Assembly (NCBI RefSeq): GCF_052114605.1
Contig: NZ_JBFRFB010000003.1
Span: 62,001-126,000 of the forward strand
Source of the DNA: Microvirga sp052114605
GTDB taxonomy: Bacteria; Pseudomonadota; Alphaproteobacteria; Rhizobiales; Beijerinckiaceae
DNA: 64,000 nt
Direction: 5' to 3'
In this document: positions 41,665-52,091 of the stretch, one piece after another
Position numbering within the stretch: position 1 is the first letter of the stretch
Layout of the letters: each line of letters starts with the position of its first letter
Position numbers and translations under genes: made by a program
Notes under the pieces: model-generated
The model's database searches: none
What the model was told of the DNA's origin: nothing
Seen by the model: the letters and a program-made list of their open reading frames with translations, nothing else

Positions 41665-42749
41665 CACTTGTTCTGGAAAATGTGGGCAAAACCGTTGGTG
41701 CGGAGACGCATATCCAAGGCGTGACGCTCACTTTGAATCCTGGTTCGCTCAATGTCTTGCTGGGGGCCACGCTGGCCGGCAAGACCTCGCTCATGCGGCT
41801 TATGGCAGGCCTGGATATCCCATCAACCGGACGGGTTTTCGTCAACGGTCAGGATGTGACCGGCTGGCCTGTTCAGCGACGCAGCGTCGCGATGGTCTAT
41901 CAGCAATTCATCAATTATCCGTCCCTCAACGTTTACGAAAACATTGCCTCTCCCCTACGGGTCGCAGGCTTGAAGTCCACTGAGATTGCGGCGCGGGTAA
42001 AGGATGCAGCGAAACTCCTCAAGCTTGAGCCCTATCTGGAACGGAAGCCTCTCCATCTCTCCGGTGGTCAGCAGCAGCGCACTGCGATCGCCCGGGCTCT
42101 CGTCAAACGCGCCGACCTCGTTTTGCTCGATGAGCCCCTGGCGAACCTGGATTACAAGCTGCGTGAAGAATTGCGGGAGGAACTGCCGCGGATCTTCGCG
42201 GCTTCCGGCGCCATCTTCATCTATGCCACCACCGAGCCATCGGAAGCGCTCCTTCTCGGCGGCAACACCGCGACCCTTTTCGAGGGGTGTGTCACGCAAT
42301 TCGGTCCGACCGCGCAGGTCTATCGCCAGCCGCACGACATGATCACGGCAGGAGTGTTTTCCGATCCGCCTTTGAACAAACTCGAAGCGCACAAGTCCGG
42401 GGGTGCCCTGGGTCTTATGGTCGGTCGCGAAATTCGTGCCGTCGATGGTTTCACCAATGTTCCGGACGGTGAATACACAGTGGGGTTTCGGGCGCACCAT
42501 CTAGGCCTGGAACCATCAAGCGCCAACAGTTTCGCCATTCCCGCGACCGTGTCGGTTGCCGAGATCACAGGCTCGGAAAGCTTCGTCCACCTGGACGTGG
42601 GCGAGCATCGGCTCATCGCGCTTGTGCCGGGCGTTAAACGCCTCGAACCCGGCTCTTCCGTCATGACCTATCTCGATCCGCGTCACCTTTTCCTTTTCGA
42701 CGGATCGGGACGCTTGGCCTCTGCCGATAAAGCCCGGCTGGTTGCTTAA
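41661..42749 (+). CDS. glpS: glycerol ABC transporter ATP-binding protein GlpS
   Basis: One of two ATPases powering glycerol import. GTG start (VTLVLENVGKTVGAE). Walker A is the divergent GATLAGKTS; Q-loop YQQFINYPS; signature LSGGQQQR; Walker B LVLLDEP; the switch region has ATTEPSEA in place of a His-loop. A C-terminal TOBE-like domain follows (residues 240-360). 362 residues, standard for the family. Context, the glpSTPQ-V order, supports glycerol as substrate. Confidence 0.9.
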   Translation: MTLVLENVGKTVGAETHIQGVTLTLNPGSLNVLLGATLAGKTSLMRLMAGLDIPSTGRVFVNGQDVTGWPVQRRSVAMVYQQFINYPSLNVYENIASPLRVAGLKSTEIAARVKDAAKLLKLEPYLERKPLHLSGGQQQRTAIARALVKRADLVLLDEPLANLDYKLREELREELPRIFAASGAIFIYATTEPSEALLLGGNTATLFEGCVTQFGPTAQVYRQPHDMITAGVFSDPPLNKLEAHKSGGALGLMVGREIRAVDGFTNVPDGEYTVGFRAHHLGLEPSSANSFAIPATVSVAEITGSESFVHLDVGEHRLIALVPGVKRLEPGSSVMTYLDPRHLFLFDGSGRLASADKARLVA

Positions 42750-42759
42750 GGAGCGCGAG

Positions 42760-43856
42760 ATGGCCCGTATCACCCTCGACCATCTCGCCCATTCCTACCA
42801 TCCCGATCCTCAAGGTACGCATGACTACGCCCTCAAGGAGATCAACCACGTCTGGAGCCAGGGTGGCGCCTATGCGCTGCTCGGCCCATCGGGTTGCGGG
42901 AAGACAACGCTCCTCAACATCATCTCCGGTCTGGTGCATCCGACGCGCGGGCGGATTCTCTTCAACGACAGGGACGTGACCGAACTTCCCACGGAAGCGC
43001 GCAACATCGCCCAGGTGTTTCAGTTCCCGGTGGTTTACGACACCATGACAGTGCGCGAGAATTTGGCTTTTCCGCTGAAAAACCGGGGCGTTCCGCGTGA
43101 ACGCACCAAGGCGCGAGTGGAGGAGATCGCGCGCCTGCTCGATCTGAGGCGCGTTCTCGACCGAAAGGCCAGCAATCTCACGGCCGACATGAAGCAGAAA
43201 ATTTCCCTAGGACGCGGTCTCGTGCGCTCCGACGTGGCGGCCATCCTGTTCGATGAGCCGTTGACCGTCATCGACCCTCACCTGAAGTGGCAGCTTCGCT
43301 CGACATTGAAGGAGATCCATCGGGCGCTCGACATCACCATGATCTACGTGACACATGACCAGACCGAGGCGCTGACCTTCGCTGACAAGGTGGTCGTCAT
43401 GCATGACGGCGCCGTCGTGCAGACTGGAACACCCGAAGAGTTGTTCGAGCGACCAGCCCACACCTTCGTGGGCCATTTCATCGGTTCACCAGGCATGAAT
43501 ATTTTGCCCTGCCGGGTAGAGGGCGCAACGGCCTATATCGGCAACGAGACTATAGCATTGTCGCGCGCCTACCGGGCGCTTCCCCAGACCGAGCGGATCG
43601 AACTCGGAATCCGGCCCGAGTTCCTGCGGCTGCAGCAGCGAGGGACGGGGCTTCCCGTGCGGATCAAGCGTATCGACGATATCGGCCGCACGCGGTTGGC
43701 TCGTGTCGAGATGAGCGGCCGCGCGCTCACCGCAAGCGTGCCCGAGGACGTGACCGTCGAAGGCGATGAGGCCGCGCTCGTTTTCGATCCTCGCCAGGTG
43801 CACATCTACGCGGATGGGCATCTGGTGCCTGGCGAACCTGCCGGAGGCCAGGCGCG

Positions 43857-43860
<4 letters not shown>
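42760..43860 (+). CDS. glpT: glycerol ABC transporter ATP-binding protein GlpT
   Basis: Second ATPase of the glycerol importer, 366 residues from ATG 42760, AAGGAG upstream. Walker A GPSGCGKTT, Q-loop FQFPVVYD, Walker B AILFDEP and His-loop YVTHDQTEA are intact, but the ABC signature is replaced by LTADMKQK, so the composite ATP site formed with GlpS is asymmetric. A MalK-like regulatory domain fills residues 240-366. Overlaps glpP by 4 bp. This glpT is not the Enterobacterial glycerol-phosphate antiporter. Confidence 0.9.
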
Positions 43861-44749
<889 letters not shown>

Positions 44750-44753
<4 letters not shown>

Positions 44754-45628
44754 CCGATACCGTCGCCATCGGCCCTTCCGACACCAAGGCGGCCCCGGCT
44801 GCAGTAAACCGCGCCATCGCAGGGCCGAGAGTCAACGGCAAGGCCGTGGTGATGACGCTCTACCTCCTGTTCCTGATGCTGCCGATCTACTGGCTCGTGA
44901 ACATGAGCCTAAAGACCAATATGGAGATCACGTCAGGGCTCACGCTCTGGCCCCGCGAGATCACCTTCGACAACTATATCAAGATATTCACGGACGAGAG
45001 CTGGTACTCGGGCTACATCAACTCGCTCACCTACGTGGTCATCAACACGGTTCTGTCGATTTCCTTCGCGTTGCCTGCCGCTTACGCGTTCTCGCGCTAT
45101 CGCTTCCTCGGCGACAAGCACCTATTCTTCTGGCTGCTGACCAATCGCATGGCGCCGCCTGCGGTGTTCGCTCTGCCGTTTTTCAATCTCTATTCGGCCA
45201 TTGGCCTGTTCGATACGCCCTGGGCGGTTGCCCTGGCGCATTGCCTGTTCAATATTCCGCTGGCGGTCTGGATCCTGGAAGGCTTCATGTCCGGAGTTCC
45301 GCGCGAGATCGATGAGACCGCCGCCATCGACGGTTATTCCTTTCCTCGCTTTTTCATTAAGATCTTCATGCCGCTCATCGCCTCCGGTATCGGCGTCGCG
45401 GCGTTCTTCTGCTTCATGTTCTCTTGGGTCGAACTGCTTCTCGCCCGCACGCTCACCACCGTGAACGCCAAGCCTATCGCCGCGACGATGACGCGTACGG
45501 TCTCGGCCTCCGGCATGGATTGGGGACTCCTTGCGGCAGCGGGCGTGCTCACCATTGTTCCGGGTGCGCTCGTGATCTGGTTCGTCCGCAACTACATCGC
45601 CAAGGGCTTCGCCCTGGGAAGAGTGTGA
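44750..45628 (+). CDS. glpQ: glycerol ABC transporter permease GlpQ
   Basis: A 292-residue permease. The ATG at 44750 overlaps the glpP stop; the frame open from 44351 is not the start. Six helices, first VVMTLYLLFLMLPIYWLVNM; EAA loop is EIDETAAIDGYSFPRFFIKIFMPL. It pairs with GlpP to form the channel. Not related to the glycerophosphodiesterase also named GlpQ. Confidence 0.9.
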
Positions 45629-45639
45629 GGGGAGCGCCG

Positions 45640-45924
45640 ATGCCCGATTTCGCCTGGATGGCCTGGACCTGGCAGACATTGCTCTTCTTCGCCGGCATCG
45701 CCAGCCTTCTCCTGGTGATGACGATGCTGGCAATCTACTACCCCGAGACCGAGCGTGTGGGCGTGCTGCGCATTCCCACCACGCGCGGCGACCGGCTTTT
45801 CGTTTCGCTGCTTGGCGCAGCCTTCATCCATCTCGCCTGGCTCGGCCTCTTCGGCCCGGAACAGCTCTGGTGGGCCTTCGGCCTTTCCCTCGTCTACGCA
45901 GCGAGCGTGTTCCGCTTCGTTTGA
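45640..45924 (+). CDS. DUF2160 small membrane protein of the glycerol operon
   Basis: A 94-residue protein with three hydrophobic segments (LLFFAGIASLLLVMTMLAIY, FVSLLGAAFIHLAWLGLF, WWAFGLSLVYAASVFRF) that fits DUF2160. GAGGGGAG precedes the ATG at 45640. In rhizobial glycerol operons a small membrane protein sits at this place between glpQ and glpV; an accessory subunit is likely. Function unproven. Confidence 0.85.
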   Translation: MPDFAWMAWTWQTLLFFAGIASLLLVMTMLAIYYPETERVGVLRIPTTRGDRLFVSLLGAAFIHLAWLGLFGPEQLWWAFGLSLVYAASVFRFV

Positions 45925-46011
45925 GAGCAAGGCTCAAGACGACTCTGCGGCCCAATCGGGCCGACGAGACTGACCGGCGAAAGGGCCGGCCGACAATGGG
46001 AGGAAGAACCT

Positions 46012-47766
46012 ATGTTGCCAAAGTCGCGTCTGAAGCTGCTTGTTTCCGCAAGCGCGCTTGCGCTGGCGTTCGGATCGAACGCCGCTCTTGCAGGCATGGA
46101 GGAAGCCCGCCGCTGGATCGATTCCGAGTTCCAGCCATCGACGCTCTCCAAAGATGAGCAGATGAAGGAAATGGAGTGGTTCGTCAATGCAGCGAAGCCG
46201 TTCGCCGGCATGGACATCAATGTTGTCTCCGAAACCATTACGACCCATGAATACGAGGCGAGGACTCTTGCCAAGGCCTTCTCGGAAATCACCGGTATCA
46301 AGCTCACCCACGATCTCATCCAGGAGGGCGACGTAGTGGAGAAGATCCAGACGCAGATGCAGTCTGGACGCAATATCTACGATGCCTGGGTGAATGACTC
46401 CGACCTCATCGGCACCCATTTCCGCTACAAGCAGGCGATCGCCCTCGACGACTGGATGGCAGGCGAGGGTAAGGACGTGACCTCGCCGACGCTCGACATC
46501 AACGACTTCATCGGCAAGTCCTTCACCACGGCTCCCGACGGCAAGATGTATCAACTGCCGGACCAGCAGTTCGCGAACGTGTATTGGTTCCGGTACGACT
46601 GGTTCCAGCGCCCTGACCTGAAGGAGAAGTTCAAGGCCAAGTACGGCTACGATCTCGGCGTTCCGGTGAACTGGTCGGCCTATGAGGATATCGCCGAATT
46701 TTTCACCAACGATGTGAAAGAGGTCGATGGCGTCAAAGTCTATGGCCACATGGACTACGGCAAGAAGGATCCGTCGCTCGGCTGGCGCTTCACGGATGCT
46801 TGGCTGTCCATGGCAGGCAACGGCGACAAGGGCATTCCGAACGGCAAGCCTGTCGACGAATGGGGCATCCGCATGGAAGGCTGCCGTCCGGTCGGCTCCT
46901 CGGTCGACCGCGGGGGCGACACCAACGGCGCGGCTGCCGTCTACTCGATCGCCAAGTATCTCGAGTGGATGAAGAAATACGCTCCGCCCCAGGCGAACGG
47001 CATGAACTTCTCCGAGTCGGGACCGGTGCCGGCGCAGGGCAATATCGCTCAGCAGATCTTCTGGTACACGGCGTTCACCGCCGACATGGTGAAGCCTGGC
47101 CTGCCGGTGGTGAACCAGGACGGTACGCCGAAATGGCGCATGGCTCCTTCTCCGCACGGTTCGTACTGGAAAGAAGGCATGAAGCTCGGCTACCAGGATG
47201 CCGGTTCGTGGACGCTTCTTAAATCCACTCCGGTGGACCGCCGCAAGGCGGCCTGGCTCTACGCTCAGTTCGTCACCTCGAAGACGGTGTCCCTGAAGAA
47301 GAGCCATGTGGGCCTCACCTTCATTCGCGAGAGTGACATCTGGGCTCCCTCCATGACCGAGCGCGCGCCGAAGCTCGGCGGGCTGGTGGAGTTCTACCGC
47401 TCGCCTGCGCGCGTGCAGTGGACGCCGACCGGCAACAACGTGCCGGATTATCCGAAGCTGGCACAGCTCTGGTGGCAGAACATCGGTGATGCGGCATCCG
47501 GCGCCAAGACTCCGCAGCAGGCCATGGATTCGCTGGCGGCTGCTCAGGATGAAGTGCTGGGCCGTCTGGAGCGCGCCAACGTGCAGGGCGAGTGTGGTCC
47601 GAAGTTGAACCCGAAGACCTCGGAGGCGGATTGGATCAAGAAAGCTGCAGCTGCGGGCACCATCGCGCCGCAGCCCAAGCTTGCCAATGAAAAGCCGAAA
47701 GGCGAGACGGTGGATTATGACACGCTGATCAAGAGCTGGCCTGCTTCGCCGCCCAAGCGCAGCTGA
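46012..47766 (+). CDS. glpV: glycerol ABC transporter substrate-binding protein GlpV
   Basis: Periplasmic binding protein of 584 residues, longer than typical sugar-binding proteins but usual for GlpV. A signal peptide spans residues 1-27 (KLLVSASALALAFGSNAALA). The fold is MalE-like: FVNAAKPFAGMDINVVSETITTHEYEARTL, then HDLIQEGDVVEKIQTQMQSG, VPVNWSAYEDIAEFF, and the C-terminal insert ending SWPASPPKRS. It follows DUF2160 by 87 bp and a terminator ends the operon. Confidence 0.9.
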   Translation: MLPKSRLKLLVSASALALAFGSNAALAGMEEARRWIDSEFQPSTLSKDEQMKEMEWFVNAAKPFAGMDINVVSETITTHEYEARTLAKAFSEITGIKLTHDLIQEGDVVEKIQTQMQSGRNIYDAWVNDSDLIGTHFRYKQAIALDDWMAGEGKDVTSPTLDINDFIGKSFTTAPDGKMYQLPDQQFANVYWFRYDWFQRPDLKEKFKAKYGYDLGVPVNWSAYEDIAEFFTNDVKEVDGVKVYGHMDYGKKDPSLGWRFTDAWLSMAGNGDKGIPNGKPVDEWGIRMEGCRPVGSSVDRGGDTNGAAAVYSIAKYLEWMKKYAPPQANGMNFSESGPVPAQGNIAQQIFWYTAFTADMVKPGLPVVNQDGTPKWRMAPSPHGSYWKEGMKLGYQDAGSWTLLKSTPVDRRKAAWLYAQFVTSKTVSLKKSHVGLTFIRESDIWAPSMTERAPKLGGLVEFYRSPARVQWTPTGNNVPDYPKLAQLWWQNIGDAASGAKTPQQAMDSLAAAQDEVLGRLERANVQGECGPKLNPKTSEADWIKKAAAAGTIAPQPKLANEKPKGETVDYDTLIKSWPASPPKRS

Positions 47767-47787
47767 TCCCCACTTGGAATGATACGA

Positions 47788-47815
47788 GGGAGAGGGCAAG
47801 CGTCCTCTCCCTTTT
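47788..47815 (+). terminator. Rho-independent terminator after glpV
   Basis: GGGAGAGG (47788-47795) pairs with CCTCTCCC (47804-47811) and TTTT follows, 21 bp after the glpV stop. Confidence 0.8.
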
Positions 47816-47828
47816 CATTTCTGCATTG

Positions 47829-48538
47829 TTCGGGCTTCGATGCGTTGCTATCAGACTTGCGTCAGGTCCAGGCAGCTTCGGAACCGAAACATTTCCTGCG
47901 CCTGGAAGGCGAGGGGTATTCAAGAAACCTGGAGCAGGGCGGATTGAAGGCTGTCGATACTTTCATCATGGCTCGCGAGAATGAGGCCATGAAGCGGGCC
48001 ACGGGCGGCAATGCTCCTTCCGTTCAGTAGGTGATCTTGCGGCAATCTGCCGGTGCCCGCAAAGCCTGGCGTGGCAATGTGTCATGGAATATTGCTGACT
48101 GAAGATTGACGGCGACCGATTCCGATGAGGCATTTACCCGATGGTGCGAAGAGCAGGAAGCGCGGACCTGCCGCTGCACAGCGGGTATGTTCCCAAGTGA
48201 CTCGCTGATCGCATGACGCGTCTGGGCGTCGTGGTGAGCTATGCTCGAAACCTACGCCTATGGTCGATGGAAGAGTATATCGACCACGAGCGAGCCAAGT
48301 CTCACTCCTATGGAGGCCGCTCGATTTTCGGGGACGAGGCCGCGCCTGATGCCCAATCTTCGGAGCCTCACAAGCGCCAGCGGTAAGGACCGCGTTTAGA
48401 AGCAGGGCCCCATCGCTCTCCTTTTAGGTATCCAGCCGCGCCTTGCTTCTGCGGATATCTTCCTGCCGATTGCCTTTTGATAAGATTCTCGGCTTATCTC
48501 TGCTGTCCCAGTCCATTTCGCTTCGCGGATTCTGCGCC
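47829..48538. other. gene-poor stretch with possible gene remnants
   Basis: About 700 bp without a confident gene. A frame to 48030 (ending KRATGGNAPSVQ) and a 57-codon frame at 48213-48386 (starting MTRLGVVVSYARN, with WSMEEYIDHERAKSH) have protein-like composition but no ribosome site, and stop codons interrupt the region. These may be the ends of decayed genes. glpK, glpD and glpR, which often sit here, are absent. Confidence 0.35.
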
Positions 48539-49051
48539 ATGAGAGTTCTCCCGAGCTTTACCGCTGCGCTCTTGCTGATGTCCTCGGCTGCGCTCGCGGA
48601 TAGCCCAAGTCTGGCTGGCTCGCTGTGGCGATGCACGCGTGATACGGATCGTTCGCAATTCGTAATTACGTTCTATCCGGGAGGTGGGGTCGGTGGAGGT
48701 GAGTTGGAGAAGGGTGAGGTCAGCCCGTACATCTACGACGCATCCACGACCCGGGAGGGTGAATGGCCCGGCCGTTGGACCCAGTCCAAGGAGCGATTCA
48801 GCTGGAGTTTCCCGGATCAGCAGATGGAAATTTCCGGATCGGTCAGGTCCACAAGGCGGGCGCGGGCCGGGCTCGTCGGGCGCGAGGTTGTCTCCGGCAT
48901 CACGTCATCCATTTCATGCGCGAGCCTGAGCAAGCTGCCGCGCCTTGGCGAGGGGCTCGTGATTCCAAGGAACAGCCGCTTCATCGACTTGGAGAAAGGC
49001 GAGGGTGAGCTGAAGGTCCCGGCGGGAATCTCGCTGCGGCCGCACCGGTAG
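48539..49051 (+). CDS. hypothetical secreted protein
   Basis: A 170-residue protein from ATG 48539 with a signal peptide MRVLPSFTAALLLMSSAALA, cleavage near residue 20. The mature part starts DSPSLAGSLWRCTRDTDRSQFVITFYPGGGV and looks like a small beta-rich domain of the kind that sits in lipocalin-like DUF proteins, but I recognise no family. Two cysteines may pair. It stands alone before the RraA gene. Confidence 0.6.
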   Translation: MRVLPSFTAALLLMSSAALADSPSLAGSLWRCTRDTDRSQFVITFYPGGGVGGGELEKGEVSPYIYDASTTREGEWPGRWTQSKERFSWSFPDQQMEISGSVRSTRRARAGLVGREVVSGITSSISCASLSKLPRLGEGLVIPRNSRFIDLEKGEGELKVPAGISLRPHR

Positions 49052-49381
49052 CGGAAATTCATCCGGGCATTATCGGCCAGTCACTGAGAGATGCTGGTCA
49101 TAGGCCATAAGCAGAGAGAATTGCGGCTTGACCAAGATGGCGGGATCAATCCCGCAGCGACGTCTAGAAAGCGTGCGCATCGATAGAAAAACTATCTTTT
49201 GAAAATAGCGAAGTCGAGATTTTATTTTCTTGCCATTTGATGCAATTTGCCCGCGAAACAAGGGGAGGCCGGTTGGTTTCCGCGTTGGGCAACAGGTTGC
49301 CATTCCTACCGACCGGCGTGCATCCTGCATCACCGATTCCGCCATCACCTTCGATGGCAGCTTCATTCAGAAGGCCTCCGC
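49052..49381. other. intergenic stretch before the RraA-DapA pair
   Basis: 330 bp with no credible gene. It holds a perfect hairpin GCGGGA/TCCCGC at 49140-49155 directly after a TTGACC hexamer, and an AT-rich run near 49195-49230; the promoter of the following operon is probably here. A 98-codon minus-strand frame is unconvincing. Confidence 0.4.
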
Positions 49382-50092
49382 ATGACACTCGACAAGAATG
49401 CCATCGAAACCCTGAAGCAGGTTTCGACTGCGACGATCACGACTATCCTGCTCAAAAAGGGCTTGCGCAATGTATGGATGCGCGGCGCGAAGCCCTTGAG
49501 GCCGGGCCAACCGCGGATCGTCGGCCCAGCCTTTACTCTCCGCTTCGTTCCGGCGCGGGAAGATCTCGCGACGCCGGCCAGCTGGGCCTCCCCCATCTCC
49601 ACTCGTGCCGCCATCGAAGCCATGCCAGAAGGCGTGGTCGCCGTGGTTGACGCCATGGGCATGGTCGATGCCGGCATCTTCGGCGATATCCTTTGCGCAC
49701 GCATGGCTAAGCGCGGCGTCGCTGCACTGGTGACGGACGGCGTTGTTCGTGACGTTGCGGGCGTGCTTGGAACCGGGCTTCCGGTTTGGTGCGACGGTGT
49801 TGCCGCGCCGCCATCCGTTGCAGGCCTCACCTTCGTCGGCTGGCAGGAGCCGATCGCCTGCGGGGGCGTGGCCGTCTATCCGGATGATGTGATCGTGGTC
49901 GATGAGGATGGCGCCGTGCTGATCCCGGCTGCTCTCCTGAGCGAGGTTCTGACCGAGGCGCCAGAGCAGGAGCGCATGGAAGCCTGGATCATGGAAGAGG
50001 TCGACCGTGATGTGCCGCTGCCGGGTCTCTACCCGATGAACGCCGAGACCAAGGCGCGCTACGAAGCCTTCAAGAAGGAGCAGGGAGCATGA
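49382..50092 (+). CDS. RraA/HMG-aldolase family protein
   Basis: A 236-residue protein of the RraA-like family, which includes 4-hydroxy-4-methyl-2-oxoglutarate/oxaloacetate aldolases and RNase E inhibitors. The metal and substrate motif is GDILCARMAKRGVAALVTDGVVRDV, with the Arg-Asp pair in VVRDV, and the D in VVDEDGAVLIP. The ATG at 49382 is used; a long upstream frame is unlikely. It overlaps the DapA-like gene by 4 bp, which argues for a metabolic lyase rather than RNase control. Confidence 0.85.
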   Translation: MTLDKNAIETLKQVSTATITTILLKKGLRNVWMRGAKPLRPGQPRIVGPAFTLRFVPAREDLATPASWASPISTRAAIEAMPEGVVAVVDAMGMVDAGIFGDILCARMAKRGVAALVTDGVVRDVAGVLGTGLPVWCDGVAAPPSVAGLTFVGWQEPIACGGVAVYPDDVIVVDEDGAVLIPAALLSEVLTEAPEQERMEAWIMEEVDRDVPLPGLYPMNAETKARYEAFKKEQGA

Positions 50093-51015
50093 AGCTCGAT
50101 CACACGGCCGCTGGCGTCTATGCCATTGCGGCAACGCCTTTTCATCCCGATGGACGTCTGGATACGGAATCGGTCGATCGCCTCACCGATTTTTATGTCG
50201 GCTGTGGCGTCACTGGGTTGACGATCCTCGGCATCATGGGCGAAGCGCCCAAGCTGGAGCCGGAAGAATCCCTTGCCATTACCCGACAGGTTGTGAAGCG
50301 GGCAGGCGTTCCGATCATCGTCGGCGTGTCGGCTCCGGGCTTCGCCGCCATGCGCTCTCTCGCGCGCAATGCGATGGATATCGGCGCGGCGGGCGTGATG
50401 ATTGCGCCGCCGCCGTCGCTGCGCACGGACGACCAGATCGTCGGCTATTACGCCCAGGCCGTCGAGGCCATTGGCGATGACATTCCCTTCATGATCCAGG
50501 ATTATCCGTTGACGCTGAGCGTCGTGATGACGCCCGCCGTCATCCGCCGCATCGTGATGGATCATGCCTCATGCGTGATGCTCAAGCATGAGGATTGGCC
50601 GGGACTCGAAAAGATATCGCGCCTGCGTGCCTATCAGGAAGCCGGCGAGATGAAGCCGATCTCGATTCTCTGCGGCAATGGCGGCCTGTTCCTCGATTTC
50701 GAGATGGAACGCGGCGCGGACGGTGCAATGACCGGATATGCGTTCCCCGACATGCTGGGAGACGTGGTGAGGCTGCAGAAGGAGGGCCGCCGCGATGAGG
50801 CGCATGACCTCTTCGATGCGCATCTTCCTCTGATGCGTTACGAGCAGCAGCAGGGCGTCGGTCTCGCCGTTCGCAAGTACGTGCTCCAGAAGCGCGGTGC
50901 GATTGCAAGCGATGCACAGCGCAAGCCCGCTAGCGGTCTCACGCAGGCCGCCAAAGCCGAGATCGACTATCTGTTGTCCCGTGTCGCAAAGCACGACCCT
51001 CGCGCTGGTCTGTAA
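50089..51015 (+). CDS. dihydrodipicolinate synthase family lyase
   Basis: A 308-residue TIM-barrel aldolase/dehydratase of the DapA/NanA type. Landmarks are GVYAIAATPFHPDGRLD, CGVTGLTILGIMGEAPKLEPEE, PFMIQDYPL with the catalytic Tyr near 140, and CVMLKHEDWPG with the Schiff-base Lys165. It differs from true DapA, so the substrate is likely a keto-deoxy sugar acid. It is coupled to the RraA gene, suggesting the two act in one sugar-acid route. A strong hairpin ends the unit. Confidence 0.88.
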   Translation: MKLDHTAAGVYAIAATPFHPDGRLDTESVDRLTDFYVGCGVTGLTILGIMGEAPKLEPEESLAITRQVVKRAGVPIIVGVSAPGFAAMRSLARNAMDIGAAGVMIAPPPSLRTDDQIVGYYAQAVEAIGDDIPFMIQDYPLTLSVVMTPAVIRRIVMDHASCVMLKHEDWPGLEKISRLRAYQEAGEMKPISILCGNGGLFLDFEMERGADGAMTGYAFPDMLGDVVRLQKEGRRDEAHDLFDAHLPLMRYEQQQGVGLAVRKYVLQKRGAIASDAQRKPASGLTQAAKAEIDYLLSRVAKHDPRAGL

Positions 51016-51020
51016 AACTC

Positions 51021-51055
51021 AAGAGCCGGCCATACCCGTGCATCGGCCGGCTCTT
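51021..51055. terminator. bidirectional terminator between two convergent units
   Basis: AAGAGCCGGCC (51021-51031) and GGCCGGCTCTT (51045-51055) form an 11-bp stem. TTCATC follows on plus; on minus, the strand after the stem reads GAGTTTTAC. It separates the dapA-like gene from the convergent PfkB kinase. Confidence 0.8.
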
Positions 51056-51076
51056 TCATCGACTTGCGTTGAAACA

Positions 51077-52027
51077 CTAAGAACTTTCCGCCTGGAAGTG
51101 CATGACCTCTTCCCATGACGGTGGATTGGCGCCCCGCCTTGTGCAGACGATGGCTGCCGCCGTGGAGGCGAAATCCAAAGCCGCCGTCACATCCTCCTGA
51201 GTCAGCGCGTCAATCGCCTCAGGCGTCAATTGTGACTTGGCGTCAAACCACGCGAGTAGGGCTGCGTGGAAGGTGTCTCCAGCCCCGACCGTGTCCACGA
51301 CATCGATGGAGGGAGAGGGGCGCTCGATGGTGCTGTCCTTAAATACCGCCAGCGGCCCCCTCGCGCCTCGCGTGACGATGACGAGCTCCGGGCCGCTTCT
51401 CAGCCAGTCTTTCGCTAAAATCACGATGTCCTTGGATGGATAGAGTAGCTCGATATCCTCATCGCTCGCCTTGATGATGGTCGCTTGCGTCAGGAGCCTC
51501 TCGAAGCGTTCGCGATAGGCAGCCAGATCGCCGACGACGCGGGGGCGGACATTGGGATCGAGCGAGATGACGCGCGTTCCAGCTTCGCGACGGATGAGCG
51601 TTTCAATGGCGCTCGCGATCGGCTCGACGCCGAGCGAATACGAGCCAGCGGCGATGGCGCGCACATCCGACGGCAAATGTGAGGGCAGGGCTTCAGGCGT
51701 AAGGGCGCGGTCGGCGCTCTCCTCGGCATAGAACGAATATTGTGGCTGCCCTGCGGTATTCGTCGCCACAACGCTCAGCGTCGTCCGCTTGGAGCACGCT
51801 TGAACATAGCTCGTGCTGACACCGGCTGCGACGAGTTTTGCGGTGAGGAAGGTGCCGAAGGCATCGTCGGAAAGGGTTGAAAGGAAAGCCGACGAACGCC
51901 CGAGACGTCCGATGCCGATGGCGACGTTGAAGGGCGATCCGCCGGCGACCGCGTTCGCCTGAAGCCCAGTCGGCGAGGGCGCTCCGACGAAAAGGTCAAT
52001 CAGGGCCTCGCCGCAAACCAGGATCAT
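51077..52027 (-). CDS. PfkB family carbohydrate kinase
   Basis: A 316-residue ribokinase-fold sugar kinase, likely fructokinase-like. N-terminal GEALIDLFVG, then AGGSPFNVAIGIGRLGRSSAFLS and the C-terminal DTVGAGDTFHAALLAW with the catalytic base Asp. Last gene of the transporter unit; a terminator hairpin lies between it and the binding-protein gene. The exact sugar is not deducible; see xylB for the paired kinase. Confidence 0.9.
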   Translation of the reverse strand: MILVCGEALIDLFVGAPSPTGLQANAVAGGSPFNVAIGIGRLGRSSAFLSTLSDDAFGTFLTAKLVAAGVSTSYVQACSKRTTLSVVATNTAGQPQYSFYAEESADRALTPEALPSHLPSDVRAIAAGSYSLGVEPIASAIETLIRREAGTRVISLDPNVRPRVVGDLAAYRERFERLLTQATIIKASDEDIELLYPSKDIVILAKDWLRSGPELVIVTRGARGPLAVFKDSTIERPSPSIDVVDTVGAGDTFHAALLAWFDAKSQLTPEAIDALTQEDVTAALDFASTAAAIVCTRRGANPPSWEEVMHFQAESS

Positions 52028-52042
52028 GCTTCGCTCCGATAG

Positions 52043-52072
52043 AAAACAGCGCCGGCTGAAGATCCGGCGCTG
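52043..52072 (-). terminator. hairpin terminator after the sugar-binding protein gene
   Basis: On the minus strand CAGCGCCGG pairs with CCGGCGCTG around 8 nt and TTTT follows. It may dampen, rather than stop, read-through into the PfkB gene and so keep the binding protein in excess. Confidence 0.65.
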
Positions 52073-52091
52073 CCGTGAAACATTCTATGCA

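Noticed and set aside
45934..47799. 621-codon minus-strand frame over glpV
   Set aside because: Shadow of glpV; low-complexity Arg/His/Leu composition and no ribosome site.
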